Part shown: positions 43,440 through 57,600 of the stretch, piece by piece | Layout: the number at the start of each line of letters is the position of its first letter | How positions within the stretch are numbered: position 1 is the stretch's first letter | DNA from: Pempheris klunzingeri | Taxonomy: Eukaryota; Chordata; Actinopteri; Acropomatiformes; Pempheridae | Direction of reading: 5' to 3' | DNA length: 64,000 bases | Assembly: GCF_042242105.1 (NCBI RefSeq) | Contig: NC_092035.1 | Coordinates: 1,182,083 to 1,246,082 of the forward strand | Program-made: the position numbers and the translations under genes | Notes under the pieces: model-generated | What the model was told of the DNA's origin: nothing | What the model saw: the letters and a program-made list of their open reading frames with translations, nothing else | Database searches by the model: none

Positions 43440-44060
43440 GCATTAAAGGAGAACGTTGGTATTTTTAAACTTGGGCTCTATTTATACTGTTTTGGTGTCT
43501 AAATGATGGGTGGGTACAAAAAGTGTTGGAACTGGACCAGAATAGACCTGTGGGATTGTTTTGTTTAACCACAAACAGCTGTTGTATCGCTGTCTTCAAA
43601 GCCACCAAACTCCATTCACAAAAATAGTAATTTTATCTCACAGAATACATGGGCGGCTGGTCTGCTGCTGTTGCAATCTGCTCATTTTTTTTTTAGTGTT
43701 ATCGTGTGTTACACAAATATTGTGTTAGATCTGAAATCCTTTAAAACAACAAAGTCACACAATAACACAAACAAACTAACTGACAGAGAACGCAATAGAT
43801 CAGCATCTATCTGTAAAATCCCTGTTTTAGTGAATGTAGTCTGGTGTGTGTGCTGTTTGTGGTTAAACCAAAAGGATCTTCCAGGTCTCTCTCTGTAGGG
43901 ATCCTTTCCATGATGCTGTCACACACTTAGAATAACACTCTGAGCCTGTCAGTGGATCAAACAAGCTCTTTTAGTGGACCTACTTGCCAGCGGAGGCGAT
44001 CTACTGGACCAACTCACACTTTTTGTACCAAAATACCGAAATTCTCCTGTAAAACACAGC
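43440..44060. repeat. Foldback MITE-like family, copy 13
   Basis: Nearly complete. The ends read ttaaaggagaacgttggt and, on the right, accgaaattctcct followed by gtaa. Confidence 0.85.
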
Positions 44061-44816
44061 AGGAAAATCAAAGAATGTGCAAAGAAGTTCATTGTCTCGC
44101 AACAAATGCAATATCCCGACTAAGACAAGGTAAGGCTAAGGCTCATATCTGGATTATGAATACATGTAAACACACTGAGGGGAGTGGGCGCTAAATAAAA
44201 CCAGCAGTTCATCGCTCTCTCTCCTCCCGATTGCACTTCTTTTCTTTCCTCCCTGAGGAAGTCCATCCTGGATGTGAAGCTTTGCAGAGACGAGCGCAGT
44301 TTGGGAGAAGCAGTGTGGTCACGTGACTTTTATGTTGCTGTTTATTCAGTCTCTCTTCAAGCTTGACGGACTTCATCACCCATAATTCATATAATTTGAC
44401 GCTCGTCTGCAACTCCAGCTACTCAAATTTAGCTCTTAGAGTTTGATTCACCTGAAATTAGCTTTCGCATTGATGGATTTTTACCAACTGCAGCTTTAAC
44501 GACACCTGGTTTGGTCCCATGAAGTAAAGTTTCTGGTCAGGTTGAGATTTTTTCTGTCGCCTAAACTCAAACGCTGGTTCTTTTCACCACAAAATGTGTT
44601 TCTATTGTATTTTGTCCACAAACCAACGTCTGTCTGTTGCCGTGTTTTAAAGTCAAGGTCCGGACATTTACGAGTCAAAAATGTCCTGCAGGTTCACTTC
44701 CTGTTTCGAAGCCAACCAGTCACGCTCTTCGTCTCTGAGGAAGAGGAGCAGAACAGAACAGGAGAGACGGTCTCCATGTTTCAGCAACGTTTCCACAGTA
44801 TTCGTGTTTTCGCGGC

Positions 44817-45565
44817 TCAGTCTTTGTTACAGACAGCAACCGGCAGCAGAGGATCCGCCGCCCCGCTCCCATCGGCCTCGCCGCCGTCCTTCGGCCAGTT
44901 CATCGCGTTCGTCCTGGCCTGGTACTCCGCCAGCTTCCTCTTCTTCTCCTCCTTCTCGTCTAGATCCGCTCTCGGGAGAGGCGGGAACTCCCGGCAGTAC
45001 GCCGGCGGCAGGCAGGGCACCAGATGCACCTCGCCGCTGTCGTTCATGAGCTGGACGCAGGTGTAGAAATCCTGCTGCGAGCGGAGGGGGGCCACAGGAG
45101 CGGGGACGCCCAGATGTCCCATGATGCTGTACTCCGTCCCCGGCAGAGACACGATCTCCGACCTTGGACACGGTGAAGGCGCGCCCAGCGACGGGGCGAA
45201 GGCTTCGAGAGGCGAGGAGCAGTAGGGCGACGGGCTCTGCTTGTATGTCGGGCTTTGGGCTGTGAGGAGATGATGATGATGATGATGATGGGGGGCCACG
45301 GGCGTCAGGTCACATGGAACCATTAAGGCGTCCTTCTCCCTGTCGGTCGGGCTGGGCGGGGCGCCGCGGTCCTTCGGCGTAGTGAGGTAGACGTCGTCGG
45401 CGTTGACCTGGTCCCAAACCTCCTCGGTGTAGCTCGGCGGACAGTAGCTGTGGAAGTTAGTGAAGTGACGGTTGATTTCGTCCAAGTTCCCCTTCTGAGG
45501 AAGAGGAGGAGGAAGAGGAGACAAAAATATAGAAGAAAGGATGAAGATGGAGGAGTTACCACTGT

Positions 45566-45602
<37 letters not shown>

Positions 45603-48600
45603 CTTCAGGAGCAGCGGGTCAATGCCGATGATCCGCGGCTTTGGGATCGGCGGCAGGAAGTAGTCTTTTATTCTGAAGGGGAAAACACAACAGGATGTGA
45701 GAAACACACACACCCCGTGGAGGCTAACGCTAGCTAGCATAGCTAGCTAAATAACACACTCCCTCACACAGAAAAAAGGTGAAACAGAAACAGGTGATTG
45801 GTTGTCACTTCCTTTCGACTTCTCACCTCTTGCTTTGTGGGATAACACCGAAGGCGATCACCAGCAGAGCCGCCACGCCGACTCCCGACACCAGGATCCG
45901 CAGCAGGAGTTTACCTGCACAGGTTCAACCACACAGGTTTCATTAGACTCTCTCCTCCTCGGCAGCTTTAAAGGGTCCGACACACCACAGCAGGCCGGCG
46001 GTCAGCGTCTGCGTCCACGCCGTCGCCGCTAGTTGTTAGCGGTTATTCGGCTGATTGAGCGTGTGGAAAAGTTGGCGGACAACCAGAAGTGAGGAAGGTT
46101 CTTCCACCACCAGCAGACAACTTCTCATCAGACGTTTTCTTATCATATCGTTATTAGTTATTACAGGATTTTGTTGAACACTTGATTCTTACAGCGTCTG
46201 TTATTTCTGTAAAGCAGCTTATCGCCATGGATAACAGGCCGTTGCTATGGATAACAGGCCGTTGCTATGGATAACAGGCCGTTGCTATGGATAACAGACC
46301 GTTGCTGTGGATAACAGACCGTTGCTGTGGATAACAGACTGTTGCTGTGGATAACAGACTGTTGTTATGGATAACAGACTGTTGCTGTGGATAATAGACC
46401 GTTGCCATGTAAATCAATCCGTTGCTATGGCCGTTGCTATGGATAACAGGCCGTTGCTATGGATAATAGACCGTTGCTGTGGATAATAGACCTTTGCCAT
46501 GTAAATCAATCCGTTGCTATGGCCGTTGCTATGGAGAACAAAATGACGATTATTAATTAATTAAATAATTAAAAAACACAGAAATGTTTCTGTTCCAGGA
46601 ATAAAAATCCCCTGAATGTTATCCTCGCCGTTGTCATGGAAACCCTTACGTACCTGCCGGCGGCCTGGCGGGGATGCTCATTGTCAGCGTGTCGCTCCAC
46701 TTGCTCCACAGGCCGGAGTTGTGTGACCGGCAGCGAACTTGGACCACGAAGTCGCCGACGGGGAGGCCGAGCAGCTCGACGTGGGGCTCCCGCAGACGGT
46801 GTTTCACCTGCGGACGACAAACAGCGGACTGACGGACTTAAATATACAAAACTCTAGAGGTAAGAGATAGACCTGTAAGATCACAAACAGCCGTTATAGT
46901 GGCCTCTTCAAACACACCAGACTTCATTCATAAAAACAGTAATTTTACCTCACAGAACACGGGAGCTGCTGGTCTGCTGCTGGTCTGCTGCTGCCTTGAT
47001 TGGTTAGTTTGTGTTACACAAATATTGAGTTGGATCCAAACGGACTCTTTAAAAACACCAAAATCACACAAAAAACTAACTGATCACAGCAGCAGTAGAC
47101 CAGAATCCTGTTCTCTAAAGTCCCTGTTTTAGTGAATGAAGTCTGGTGTGTGTGCAGAGAGTGATATAACGGCTGTTTGTGGTTAAACCAAAAGGATCTG
47201 CCAGGTCTCTCTCTGTAGGGATCCTTTCCATGATGCTGTCACACACTTAGAATAACACTCTGAGCCTGTCAGTGGATCAAACAAGCTCTTTTAGTGGACC
47301 TACTGTGATCAGGTGCAGTTGCCCTAAAGGATTACATTACAGCCACTGTAGCTGAGGTGATCTACTGGACCAATTAAAAAAAAATGTTTGTACCCATCAG
47401 TTATTCAGACACCAAAATATGGGCTCAAGTTTGAAAATACAGGAGTTATCCTTTAAAATATGTTTTCCATTTCCCCGTATTCAAAAATACCAGACTCCAT
47501 TGAGAAAAACACTAATTGTACACATGAGCTGCTGGTTTAGTCATTTTGCAATCAGTTAGTCAGTTTGTGTTATTGTGTGACGTTGGTGTTTTAAAGGGTT
47601 AGTTCAATCCAACACAATATTTGTGTAACACACAATAAGACAAATAAAGTAACTGATTGAGACGACGGTAGACCAGCAACTCCTGTGTGCTGCCAGGTAA
47701 AATGACTGTTTTTGTGAATGGGGTCTGGTGGGTCTGAATAGCGCAATACAAAGGCTGTGATCTACTGGACCAATTCCAAAACTTTTGAACATGAAATATG
47801 TAAAACTAGCGTCCAGTTTAAAATAATTCTTTCTCTGATGTCTGTACCTTCCAGTTGTCGGGCTCGGTGACGCGTCTGTACTGCAGCTCGTATACCAGCG
47901 TGATCCAGCCGTACTGCAGGTCCGACGGCACCGGGTACGTCCAGGACAGCAGCGCGTTGTGGCCCATCTCGTCGCCGCCGGCGTCCGTCAGCACGTAGGT
48001 CAGGTTAACCGGAGCTTCGGTCTGCACTGCCAACGACAAAAAAACCCACACACAGAGACGTTAACGGACAAGAAAACATCACTTAAAAGACTTTTATGAC
48101 CTCCTGGAGTCATTTATCACTCATTTTACATCCCTGATACATTTATAAAACTTTATTTATTTTATTGTTATCAGCTGTTTTAATTGTAAAGCACTTAGTA
48201 GATATTATCATTATTATCATTATCTTCCTTGTCAATATATTCTGGTTTTCTTTTATTTATTTGGATTTACTATTAATGAGAAGTTAATAATAACAGATGA
48301 GTCATTTTTTAGCTGTTTACAGCCTCTCTGCTGTGATTATTTGCAGCTTTTCTCTGCTTTTACATTAATATAACTTAAATATTTAGTTTTTTCTCGACTG
48401 TTAATTGGAAAATTGACGATATTTAAAGACGTCTTTGGACATTTTTCATTATTTTCTAAAGTCTTATGGATGTTGGAGCAGATTGATAATGAGGAACGAT
48501 CACCTGCCGCAGGTTATTTCACGCCTCCATGTCAGAAACGTGACATTAAAGTGTGAACGGCGCCGAGCTCGTGACCTTTCACACGCACGGCGGTCCCTGC

Positions 48601-51600
48601 GACGAGCGAGGCAGCGGCCCCTGCAGCGCCGTGATAAGAGCGCCGTCCCTGACATCTGAGATGAACAAAGGATCAAAGGATGTTTTCCAACGTGACAGCA
48701 GACCGCCACTGTGCTGCGCCTCCGACCGGATCAGAGCGCCAACATCGGTGGCCAGATTAACTGCTGTCTCCTTCAAAATAAAAGCACCATTTATGTGATT
48801 TTTCCTCTTTTATGGAGGAGGAAAGATTTAAGGGACAAAACCGCAGCTAAAACATGTGAATTTAATCATTTACAAAAAAGAGAAATGACTGATTTTAAAT
48901 AGCTAAAGAGCTATTATTTTGTTTGCTTTGAGCTGTAGAGGATTTATATCCAGCACCAGAATATTTTCAATACATTTCAAACATATAACTTTGACACGCT
49001 GTTTGAACAATCCAGATTCACGAATAAAAAAATACACATTTAATGATTTTATTGGTCATTTCAGACTACGGTCTTCATTTCTTCACTCTTTGTTGTTTAT
49101 GGGTTAAATAAAATGATTCATTATGGCTGCAGGTCTCAGGTCTGTGTTTGAACATGTTTAGAGGGCAATTCAGGCATTTTTTAAGCAGGTTCCTGTTCTT
49201 CATTAACCAGAAACAGCTGCTGTGAGGCACCATTTACTCCCACCAGGCTCCATAGACAAAACCAGTGATTTTAGCTCGCAGAACACTGGGGTTGCCAGTC
49301 TGCTGTTACCTCGATCAGCTAGTTTTTGTGTTATTGTGAGCTACACAAATATTGTGTTGGATGTGAACTAACCCTTAAAAACACCAAAAACACTCACACA
49401 AACAAAACCAATTGAGGCAGCGGTAGAGCAACAGCTACCATATCCTGTGAGGTAAAATTACTGTTTTTGTCAATGGAGTCTGGTGGTTTTGAATAGAGCG
49501 CTGTAATGGTTGTTTCTGATTAAACAAAACGGATCAATTAACTCGTTAATTAATTGACTAATGAAGTGCGTTCAGACAGAGCACCCGCTGTCATCTATCT
49601 GCCCTCTGAGGCACCACGGGGTGCTCCATTGTTGCACCAACTTTCACATTTAATAGGAAACAGACACATTTCCTACTTGTTGGATATTAAATATATCCCC
49701 AAAACTCTCTTATTTTAATTCCCTAACTTGTATTTAACTGAATTGATCACAAAAAAAGAAGGAATCTGAAAATCGCATGTTCATGGTCTAATTCTGCACC
49801 AGACTCCATTGAAAAAAGTAACATTTTTAGATGATGAGCCTGCAGTTTGACACACCGATCCTTACCGATCTCGGCCACGTCCAGGCAGTGCTCCTGGGAG
49901 GTGTAGTTCCTGCGGGCGGTGACCACGGTCACGTTCATGCAGTAGATCTTCCATATGGACGTGTGGCTGCTGTCGAAGTGGCAGCTGTTGGCGCCGGCCG
50001 TCACATAGTCTGGGCACTCCTGTCTGGGCCCCTTACTGTGAACATTAGAGGATATATGTTATTTCCTGTTTGGAGTTCCTTCCTCTGCTGATAAGAATCA
50101 CTTAATTTGCAGCAAAAATGTAAAGGAGCACTCAAGACAAATCTGGGACCTATTTAGATTTAGTCTAAATCACTGGTAGATACAAAAAGTGTTGGAACTG
50201 GTCCAGTAGTCATGACGTCTGTACACTAAAAGAGCTTGTTTGATCCACTGACAGGCTCAGAGTGTTATTCTAAGTGTGTGACAGCATCATGGAAAGGATC
50301 CCTACAGAGAGAGACCTGGAAGATCCTTTTGGTTTAACCACAAACAGCACACACACCAGACTACATTCACTAAAACAGGGATTTTAGAGAACAGGACACA
50401 GGAGCTGCTGGTCTGCTGCTGCCTTCATCAGTTAGCTTGTTTTTGTTATTGTGTGTTATACAAATATTGTGTTGGCTCCAAACTAACCTTTTACAACACC
50501 AAAGTCACATAATAACACAAACAAATTAGCCAACTGAGGCAGCGGTAGACCAACAACTCCAGTGTAAAATTACCATTTTTGTCAATGGGGTCTGGTGTGT
50601 TTGAAGAAAGCGATATAACTGCTGTTGGTTTCCATTTCCCTTATTTTAAATTTCTTTTCTACAGATATGCCACACTCTTTGTCTCACTTTAAGGATGTTT
50701 GTATAGATTGTTTGTTTGTATTAATCTGAAGATCTAACTGTCTGAGCTGGTTAAAGTTTGACGCCTGACGAAGGTCCAGTGCTGAAAAGTCTGAGTGGGA
50801 TTCAAGTGGGTCAAATTCATCAAAAACCCTTTTCCTCTGATTAAAACGTAATGAACCTCCATCACTCAGTGTGTTTCATAAGAGCTGGACACTGGGCCCA
50901 AAGATGGCGCCCAGATACTTGAATATTGGCACCCAATTTTATGAAACCTCACCTGAAAACAACTTTTCTCCTCTTTTTATTTCCCAGAAGTGCAGCTGTT
51001 GCTTTGCGGATGTTCTCCTCACAGAAAACAGCTTAAATGGCTTGAATTAGTTGCATTTTGTCATTTATTTAGCTCCTGATTCCATCGTGTGAAGCCACAG
51101 TTGTACTTCTGTTATTTTACTTTTTATTGAGTTAATTAAACCGCCGCAGAAGAAGCTCTGGGCTTTCTCTGTGCCAGCTGGTTTGTGCTGATTTAATTTA
51201 ACATTTGGGGAATTATTTCCCCTAAAGCACAACCTTAGCTGCCCTCGATATGTCCTGCTGTCGTTACTTAGTCTTTGGGAATGGCTTGCAAGTCAAAACC
51301 TCACTTTAAAACTTCATTTTTGTGCTTATATGTTGCATATTACCAGTAAATATACATATATAATGCACGTATTCCCTCCATTGAGGTCTAAAAAAGTTAA
51401 TTTTTCTATGTTTTACATGTAATCGGATGATTGTGAAGTCGTTTCTTTAAAAACAGTTTATTTTTTGTTTGCTTTTGTCGTTTTTTAACACGTAATTCCA
51501 GATTTACACGTGTGTTTTGCTGATGCAGGACCACAGCCGATGGAGCTGCGAGCGATGCCACGTTGGGTCAAAGGCTCAATCCGATGTGTCCTGATTACCG

Positions 51601-54600
51601 GCAGCGGTTTTCTTTGCTGTGCGAGGCCACGTGCTGCAGAGGATCGACGTGTTGGAGGCCTCACGCTGAAATGGAGCACGACTAATCAAACTGGAATTAA
51701 ACGGCAGAGCTCACACGACCCAGAAGCTTTGGTGAACTTTTGATCTCAAACAGTTCGTCCTTTTCCCATTTCAGCAGGTCAAACACGATGATTTCTTTTT
51801 AAGGGTAACTCTGGTATTTTCAAATCTGAGCCCTAATTTAGCATATTTTGGGTTCAAAATGACTGGTAGGCACAAAGAATTTTGGAATTGGTTCAGTAGA
51901 TGTGAGACAGACCTGCATGATCCTTTTGGTTTAACCACAAACAGTCATTATATCGCTTGCCTCAAACACACCAGACTCCATTCACAAAAACAGGAATTTT
52001 ATCTCACTGATCACAGAAGTCACTGGTGTACTGCTGCCTCCATCAGTTGGTTTGTTTTTGTTATTGTGTGTCACACAAATATTGTGTTGGATCCAAACTA
52101 AACATTTAAAACACTGAAGTCACACAATAACTCAAAAAACTAACTGATGGAGGCAGCAGCAGACCAGCAGCTCCTGTGTAAAATCAGTGTTTTAGTGAAT
52201 GTAGTCTGGTGTGTGTGCAGAGAGCGATATAACGGCTCAAACAAGCATTTTTAGCGATTAAAAGGATATATTTTGATAACTGATTCATTAAAATTTAGTC
52301 TTTTTCAGGCAACAGCAATAAAGATTTGATGCTTTTGAGTTCATGTAAACTGAACATGACATGACTTTGTTGTTGTGCTGTGAAAATGTAGCATGTGAGA
52401 CAACAAAGAACAGGTACTTTATCTGAGAATTCATGTCAATCATATTTTTGCCTAAATGGAGACAATAAATAAATAATTATGTAATTAAAGATAGTATAAA
52501 TCTTTTACCAACATCACTTTATTTATTGTTCTCATGAAAAAACTGCACAAACCAAAAACATCAGGAATTCCTTATACAAAAACACTAGAAACATTTAATT
52601 TTAAGGCCTTATATATGACATTTTATACGTTTCTGTGTGCTAAATGTATTTATTTATCTTTTCTGGAGCATAACTCACCCACAGTAAACAGCCATATTAG
52701 TGTGGGAGAAGTACACAGATTCCTTACAAGGCAAAAGCACTAATACCACTGTGTAAAAATACTATTAAACTCAAAGTTAAAGTTCTGGATTGCAAAAGTA
52801 TTTCATAAAAACAATCGAATCATTAAGCTGTTAGCTGGTAGCTACTGTACTTGAAACTAAAGCGCTGCATCATATAATGTTTGCTCAGTGTGTAAAATAT
52901 CAGTGAGTAAAATACTCACTCTTTGGAGTAGCTGAGGACGTAGGTGACCGGCTCTCCGTCCGTCAGGTTGTCCAGCGGATGCCACCAGCAGGTGAAGTCC
53001 TCCATGTTGGGCGAACGGCAGTGGTAGATGTGGGGCCTCGTCGTCGGGGCAACCTCCTCTGTGGGAAAAAAAAGTCCGGTGAGTCTGTGACGGCAGCGCA
53101 GAATAACGACAACACCACAGACAACAGGTGTTTTCATGCAGTCTAAGAAACACCTTTTTGTTTCTCAGCTTTAAAAGGTTGGAGCTTATTCTAACTGTAA
53201 GTCCAAATGCAGCAGACTTTTCTTTGGGTTTCCTCTGGCTTGGACCTGAAACACGATAAAACAACTGACTCACTATTTTAGAGTTTACTCACTAGTTTGT
53301 ATTCCTCTACGGAGGCCAGGAAGTGTCAAAAGAATACAGCCATGCTCTGGATTTATCATCACTTTGGATCACTTGGATTTGAAATGGTTTAATTTTTATC
53401 TCTTGCTGGTTATGGATGTTAAATATGTCTTGGTGTTACTGAAGAGGTTACTTTAAGGCGGTGATGAGGTTTTAAGGTATCCTCCCTGGATTTATTACTG
53501 AAAGGGCCCATCAGGCACAGGCCGCTATTCAATTTGACTGAAACAAATTAACCACAAAGAGACACTACATGACCATGAAGAGACATAACAACTACAAAGA
53601 GGCGCAAAACAGACACACAGCTACCCCACAGAGACATAAAACAACCACAAACAGACACAAAACTACCCCACAGAGACATAAAACAACCACAAACAGACAC
53701 AAAACTAACCCACAGAGACATAAAACAACCACAAACAGACACAAAACTACCCCACAGAGACATAAAACAACCACAAACAGACACAAAACTACCCCACAGA
53801 GACATAAAACAACCACAAACAGACACACAGCTACCCCACAGAGACATAAAACAACCACAAACAGACACAAAACTACCCCACAGAGACATAAAACAACCAC
53901 AAACAGACACAAAACTACCCACAGAGACATAAAACAACCACAAACAGACACAAAACTAGAGAGGTAGTTATCGTGCTAAACTGAGGTAGTTATTGTGGTA
54001 AACTGAGGTAGTTATTGTGGTAAACTGAGGTAGTTATTGTGGTAAACTGAGGTAGTTATCGTGCTAAACTGAGGTAGTTATTGTGGTAAACTGAGGTAGT
54101 TATTGTGGTAAACTGAGGTAGTTAGCGTGGTAAACTGAGGTAGTTATTGTGGTAAACTGAGGTAGTTATTGTGGTAAACTGAGGTAGTTATCGTGCTAAA
54201 CTGAGGTAGTTATTGTGGTAAACTGAGGTAGTTATTGTGGTAAACTGAGGTAGTTAGCGTGGTAAACTGAGGTAGTTAGCGTGGTAAACTGAGGTAGTTA
54301 TCGTGGTAAACTGAGGTAGTTAGCGTGGTAAACTGAGGTAGTTATTGTGGTAAACTGAGGTAGTTATCGTGGTAAACGGAGGTAGTTATCGTGGTAAACT
54401 GAGGTAGTTAGCGTGCTAAACTGAGGTAGTTATCGTGGTAAACGGAGGTAGTTATCGTGGTAAACGCTACCGTATACCTGCTAAACACGACCTTGAGGCT
54501 GCATTAAAGCAGCGGGGACCTGACATGCCCTCCACTGATCGCAGCAGTGGGAGGCGGGCGGTAATCCGTCAGAGAATGCATGGAGCTGCAGTCTGACGGC

Positions 54601-57600
54601 AGCGGGGAAACAAAAGGCCTGTTGTGTATGTTGTAAGGAGCTCAGTGAGCGGCGCCGCAGGGAGTTTCCAATCAACAACCTCCACTTCTCAGAAATAAAC
54701 AAAGAAATGGACCCACGCTGGGCGCAGACAAACAAATTCATACCTGCAGTAAATCCGATTCGCCCCAGCGTAACGGATTTACTGCAGGAGCCGTACGTTG
54801 AGTTTATCTTTAACAGTGTGGGCTTAAAGGCACCAAATGGACACGATGTAAAAGGAGTATTTCTTGTCTAAGCTTAATCATTTATGATTAATAAAGCGGA
54901 TTGATTACTGAACGGGTCGACCAGACACAGGCCCAGGGGTCCAAGCGGTCCCAGAGTCTCTGACACTTAACGTTTCTTGACGGAAAGTCAATCAAATGAC
55001 TACAAAGAGACAAAAAATACAACTAAGAGACCAAAAAATGGATACAAAGAGACATAAAATGAATACAAAGAGATAAAAACTGGCAACAAAGACTTGCCAA
55101 ACAATTACTAAAAGACACAACACACTACAAAGAGATGCAAAGAGACACAAAATGACTACAAGGAGCTAAAAAACTGGCAACAAAGAAATGCCAAACTACA
55201 AAGAGACATAAAACAACTACAAAGAGATGTAAAACGACCTTATTGGTCTGCGGTTGCTCTGTTGCTCTATCAGCGACATTATCTCGACATCATCTTGAAA
55301 GCTTTACATCTGGAACTGATCGAGCCCTGTTATCAATAATTACCTGGTTTTCATGCCGTTGGACCGTTTAAAAATCTATTATTATAGGATATAAGTTAAT
55401 TCTGGGATGAAACCTCTTTGTTTCCTCAATTTCTGTAAGTCATGTGTCACAAGCGAGAAGAAAATCAATGAAAAAAGGGACCAAAAGAAGGACAAATGAT
55501 TAATCTAAAGTCATGCGGCGCCTCTGCTGTTTGTCAGAAGACTGATTTCTTTCCCTGAGGCTCCCCTTCGCTGACATGAACACACTCTGGGATGTGTTAG
55601 TCTCGGTGAATCGTGCTGTAATTTGTGGAGTTAAGAGACAAGTTCAAAGACAAATGAAAGAAATTGTTGAGCAATTTACACACACACACACCTACACACA
55701 CACACCTACACACACACACACACACCTACACACACACACACCTACACACACACACACACACCTACACACACACAGAGGCCGTATCAAACTAATTCGTTGA
55801 GACGTCTGTCAAAACCGCGTGAATAACCTTTCATGTGGAACCAAACCAGACAAATCTCAGTCAGATCCAGATGAAGCAACAAATGTGACAGACTGATAAA
55901 AATGTCATGTTTTCTGTCTTTTACTTGTATTGAAAAGTACCAAAACAACTATGTGAACGTGCAGAGGCATTATCAGCAAAATGCAGCTCCGCCATCAGTG
56001 TTTAAAAGGGTAAATGAGACGTGTTTTTAGGAGATTTCTCCTAGTTTGGTGAAAAAGTGCCACAGACAGCATATTCACAGGCCTGCATCTCAAATTTCAA
56101 GATGTCACTGCTTCAGAAAAACATACAAAATAGTTAAAAGCAGCCAATATATTTAAACCTGGGTCCAAGTTTTAAATGTTTTGGGGTCTAAATGACCTGT
56201 GGGTATGATGAAAACTTAAAACTGACCCAGAGTGTTATTCTAAGTGTGTGACAGCATCATGGAAAGGATCCCTACAGAGAGAGACCTGGAAGATCCTTTT
56301 GGTTTAACCACAAACAGCACACACACCAGACTACATTCACTAAAACAGGGATTTTACACAGGAGTTACTTGTCTACTGCTGCCTTGATTGTTTAGTTGCT
56401 TTGTGTTTTAGTGTGTTACACAAATATTGTGTTGGCTCTGACTTGAACCTCTGAATCACCAAAGTCACACAATAAGACAAACAAAGTAGCCGATAAAGGC
56501 AGCGGTTGACCAGCAACTCTCGTGTAAAATGACTGTTTTTGTCAATGGAGTCTGGTGGCTTTGAGAGCGATGTCATGGCTGTGCTGGTTGTCTGTTTTGC
56601 TGCTACCATGGCAACAACAACCATAATTAATTATGCAACATATAAAGATCACGGGGCCCCCATATTTCCACCCAGAGTCTTTGCTTTCTTGTTCCATTCA
56701 TGGGATCTGAAAATTAACTGCACCTGCATGTTTGTTAATTATTTTCATTCAGTGTTCTTGCTGGTAATTATAACGACGACAAAGAGGAAGAGGAAAAGGA
56801 AAGGGCTCACATATCCAATACGCATCACTGTGAACATTAATTAAAATATTCATGTGTAATTTTGAGTCTGTGAACATGTTTATGACCAAACATCCCTAAA
56901 AAAATCAGGTCAAAAAGCCCCAAACAGGCCGATGCAGCTCACAGACACATTAAAGAGGTAATAAGAGTCATCAGCGACGCCCTGAGATAAAAGCAGGTGG
57001 TCGAAACCTCCCCGCCGAGACATCGACGAGCTGCAGACACGTCCAACAGAGCGGAAAATAAAAATGGCCGACACAGCTGGCTGCTGGCTGCGCCCAAATT
57101 CCTGTTTGTGTTAATGTAGCGCTCTATGAAGCGATCATGGGATGACTGAAGCTGCTAACCGCTAACATTTCCCTGTAATAGAAATGTGTCGCAGCGGTTT
57201 GTTAGCTTGTGTATGTGGACGTACCATGAAAGCAGCGATGAACGGCTATGATGAATGTTGCTTATAGTTTAGCTTCCTGCTATCAGTAACGATAGCTTGC
57301 GGCTAATTCAAGTTCATGTCTACGTAATGTGATCACGACTAGGATGACTGAAGCTACTAACTTCCTGTAATATCTAAATGTGTTGCAGTGGTTTGTTAGC
57401 TTGTGTATGTACAGCTACCACTAAAGCAGGCGATGAGCGGCTATGTTATATGCTGCTAACAGTTTAGCCTCCTGCTAACGGTAGCCAAAGGCTGCGGCTA
57501 ATTCCAGTTAGCTAACGTTATAGCCTCAAGTCACAGTTTATCATCTCAAAAGGCTTTACAGGTCCACACGTTAGCAAAAAAACAGGGCGCTCATTCGGCT

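Larger units (their letters stand above)
36701..44816. other. Intergenic region between styxl2 and prlr
   Basis: About 8.1 kb dominated by repeats: foldback copies 9-13, the duplicated styxl2 segment, CA runs (39377-39405) and the 12-bp minisatellite. The part nearest 36.7-37.7 kb may contain the styxl2 promoter. The part below 44.8 kb is the prlr 3'UTR, with TTTATT at 44341 as a candidate polyadenylation signal. No further gene seen. Confidence 0.5.

Noticed and set aside
44817-45740. Growth hormone receptor instead of prolactin receptor
   Set aside because: Box 1 and the tail look GHR-like, but the ectodomain has WSKWS and the PRLR Cys pattern.
53548-53967. Cys/Val/Leu-rich and Lys/Thr/His-rich frames of about 130 codons
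   Set aside because: Products of the 42-bp tandem repeat inside prlr intron 1.
53958-54470. let-7 microRNA gene suggested by tgaggtagtt
   Set aside because: Only the first nine or ten bases resemble let-7 and there is no flanking hairpin; it is a tandem repeat. Kept only as a seed-match observation on the other strand.
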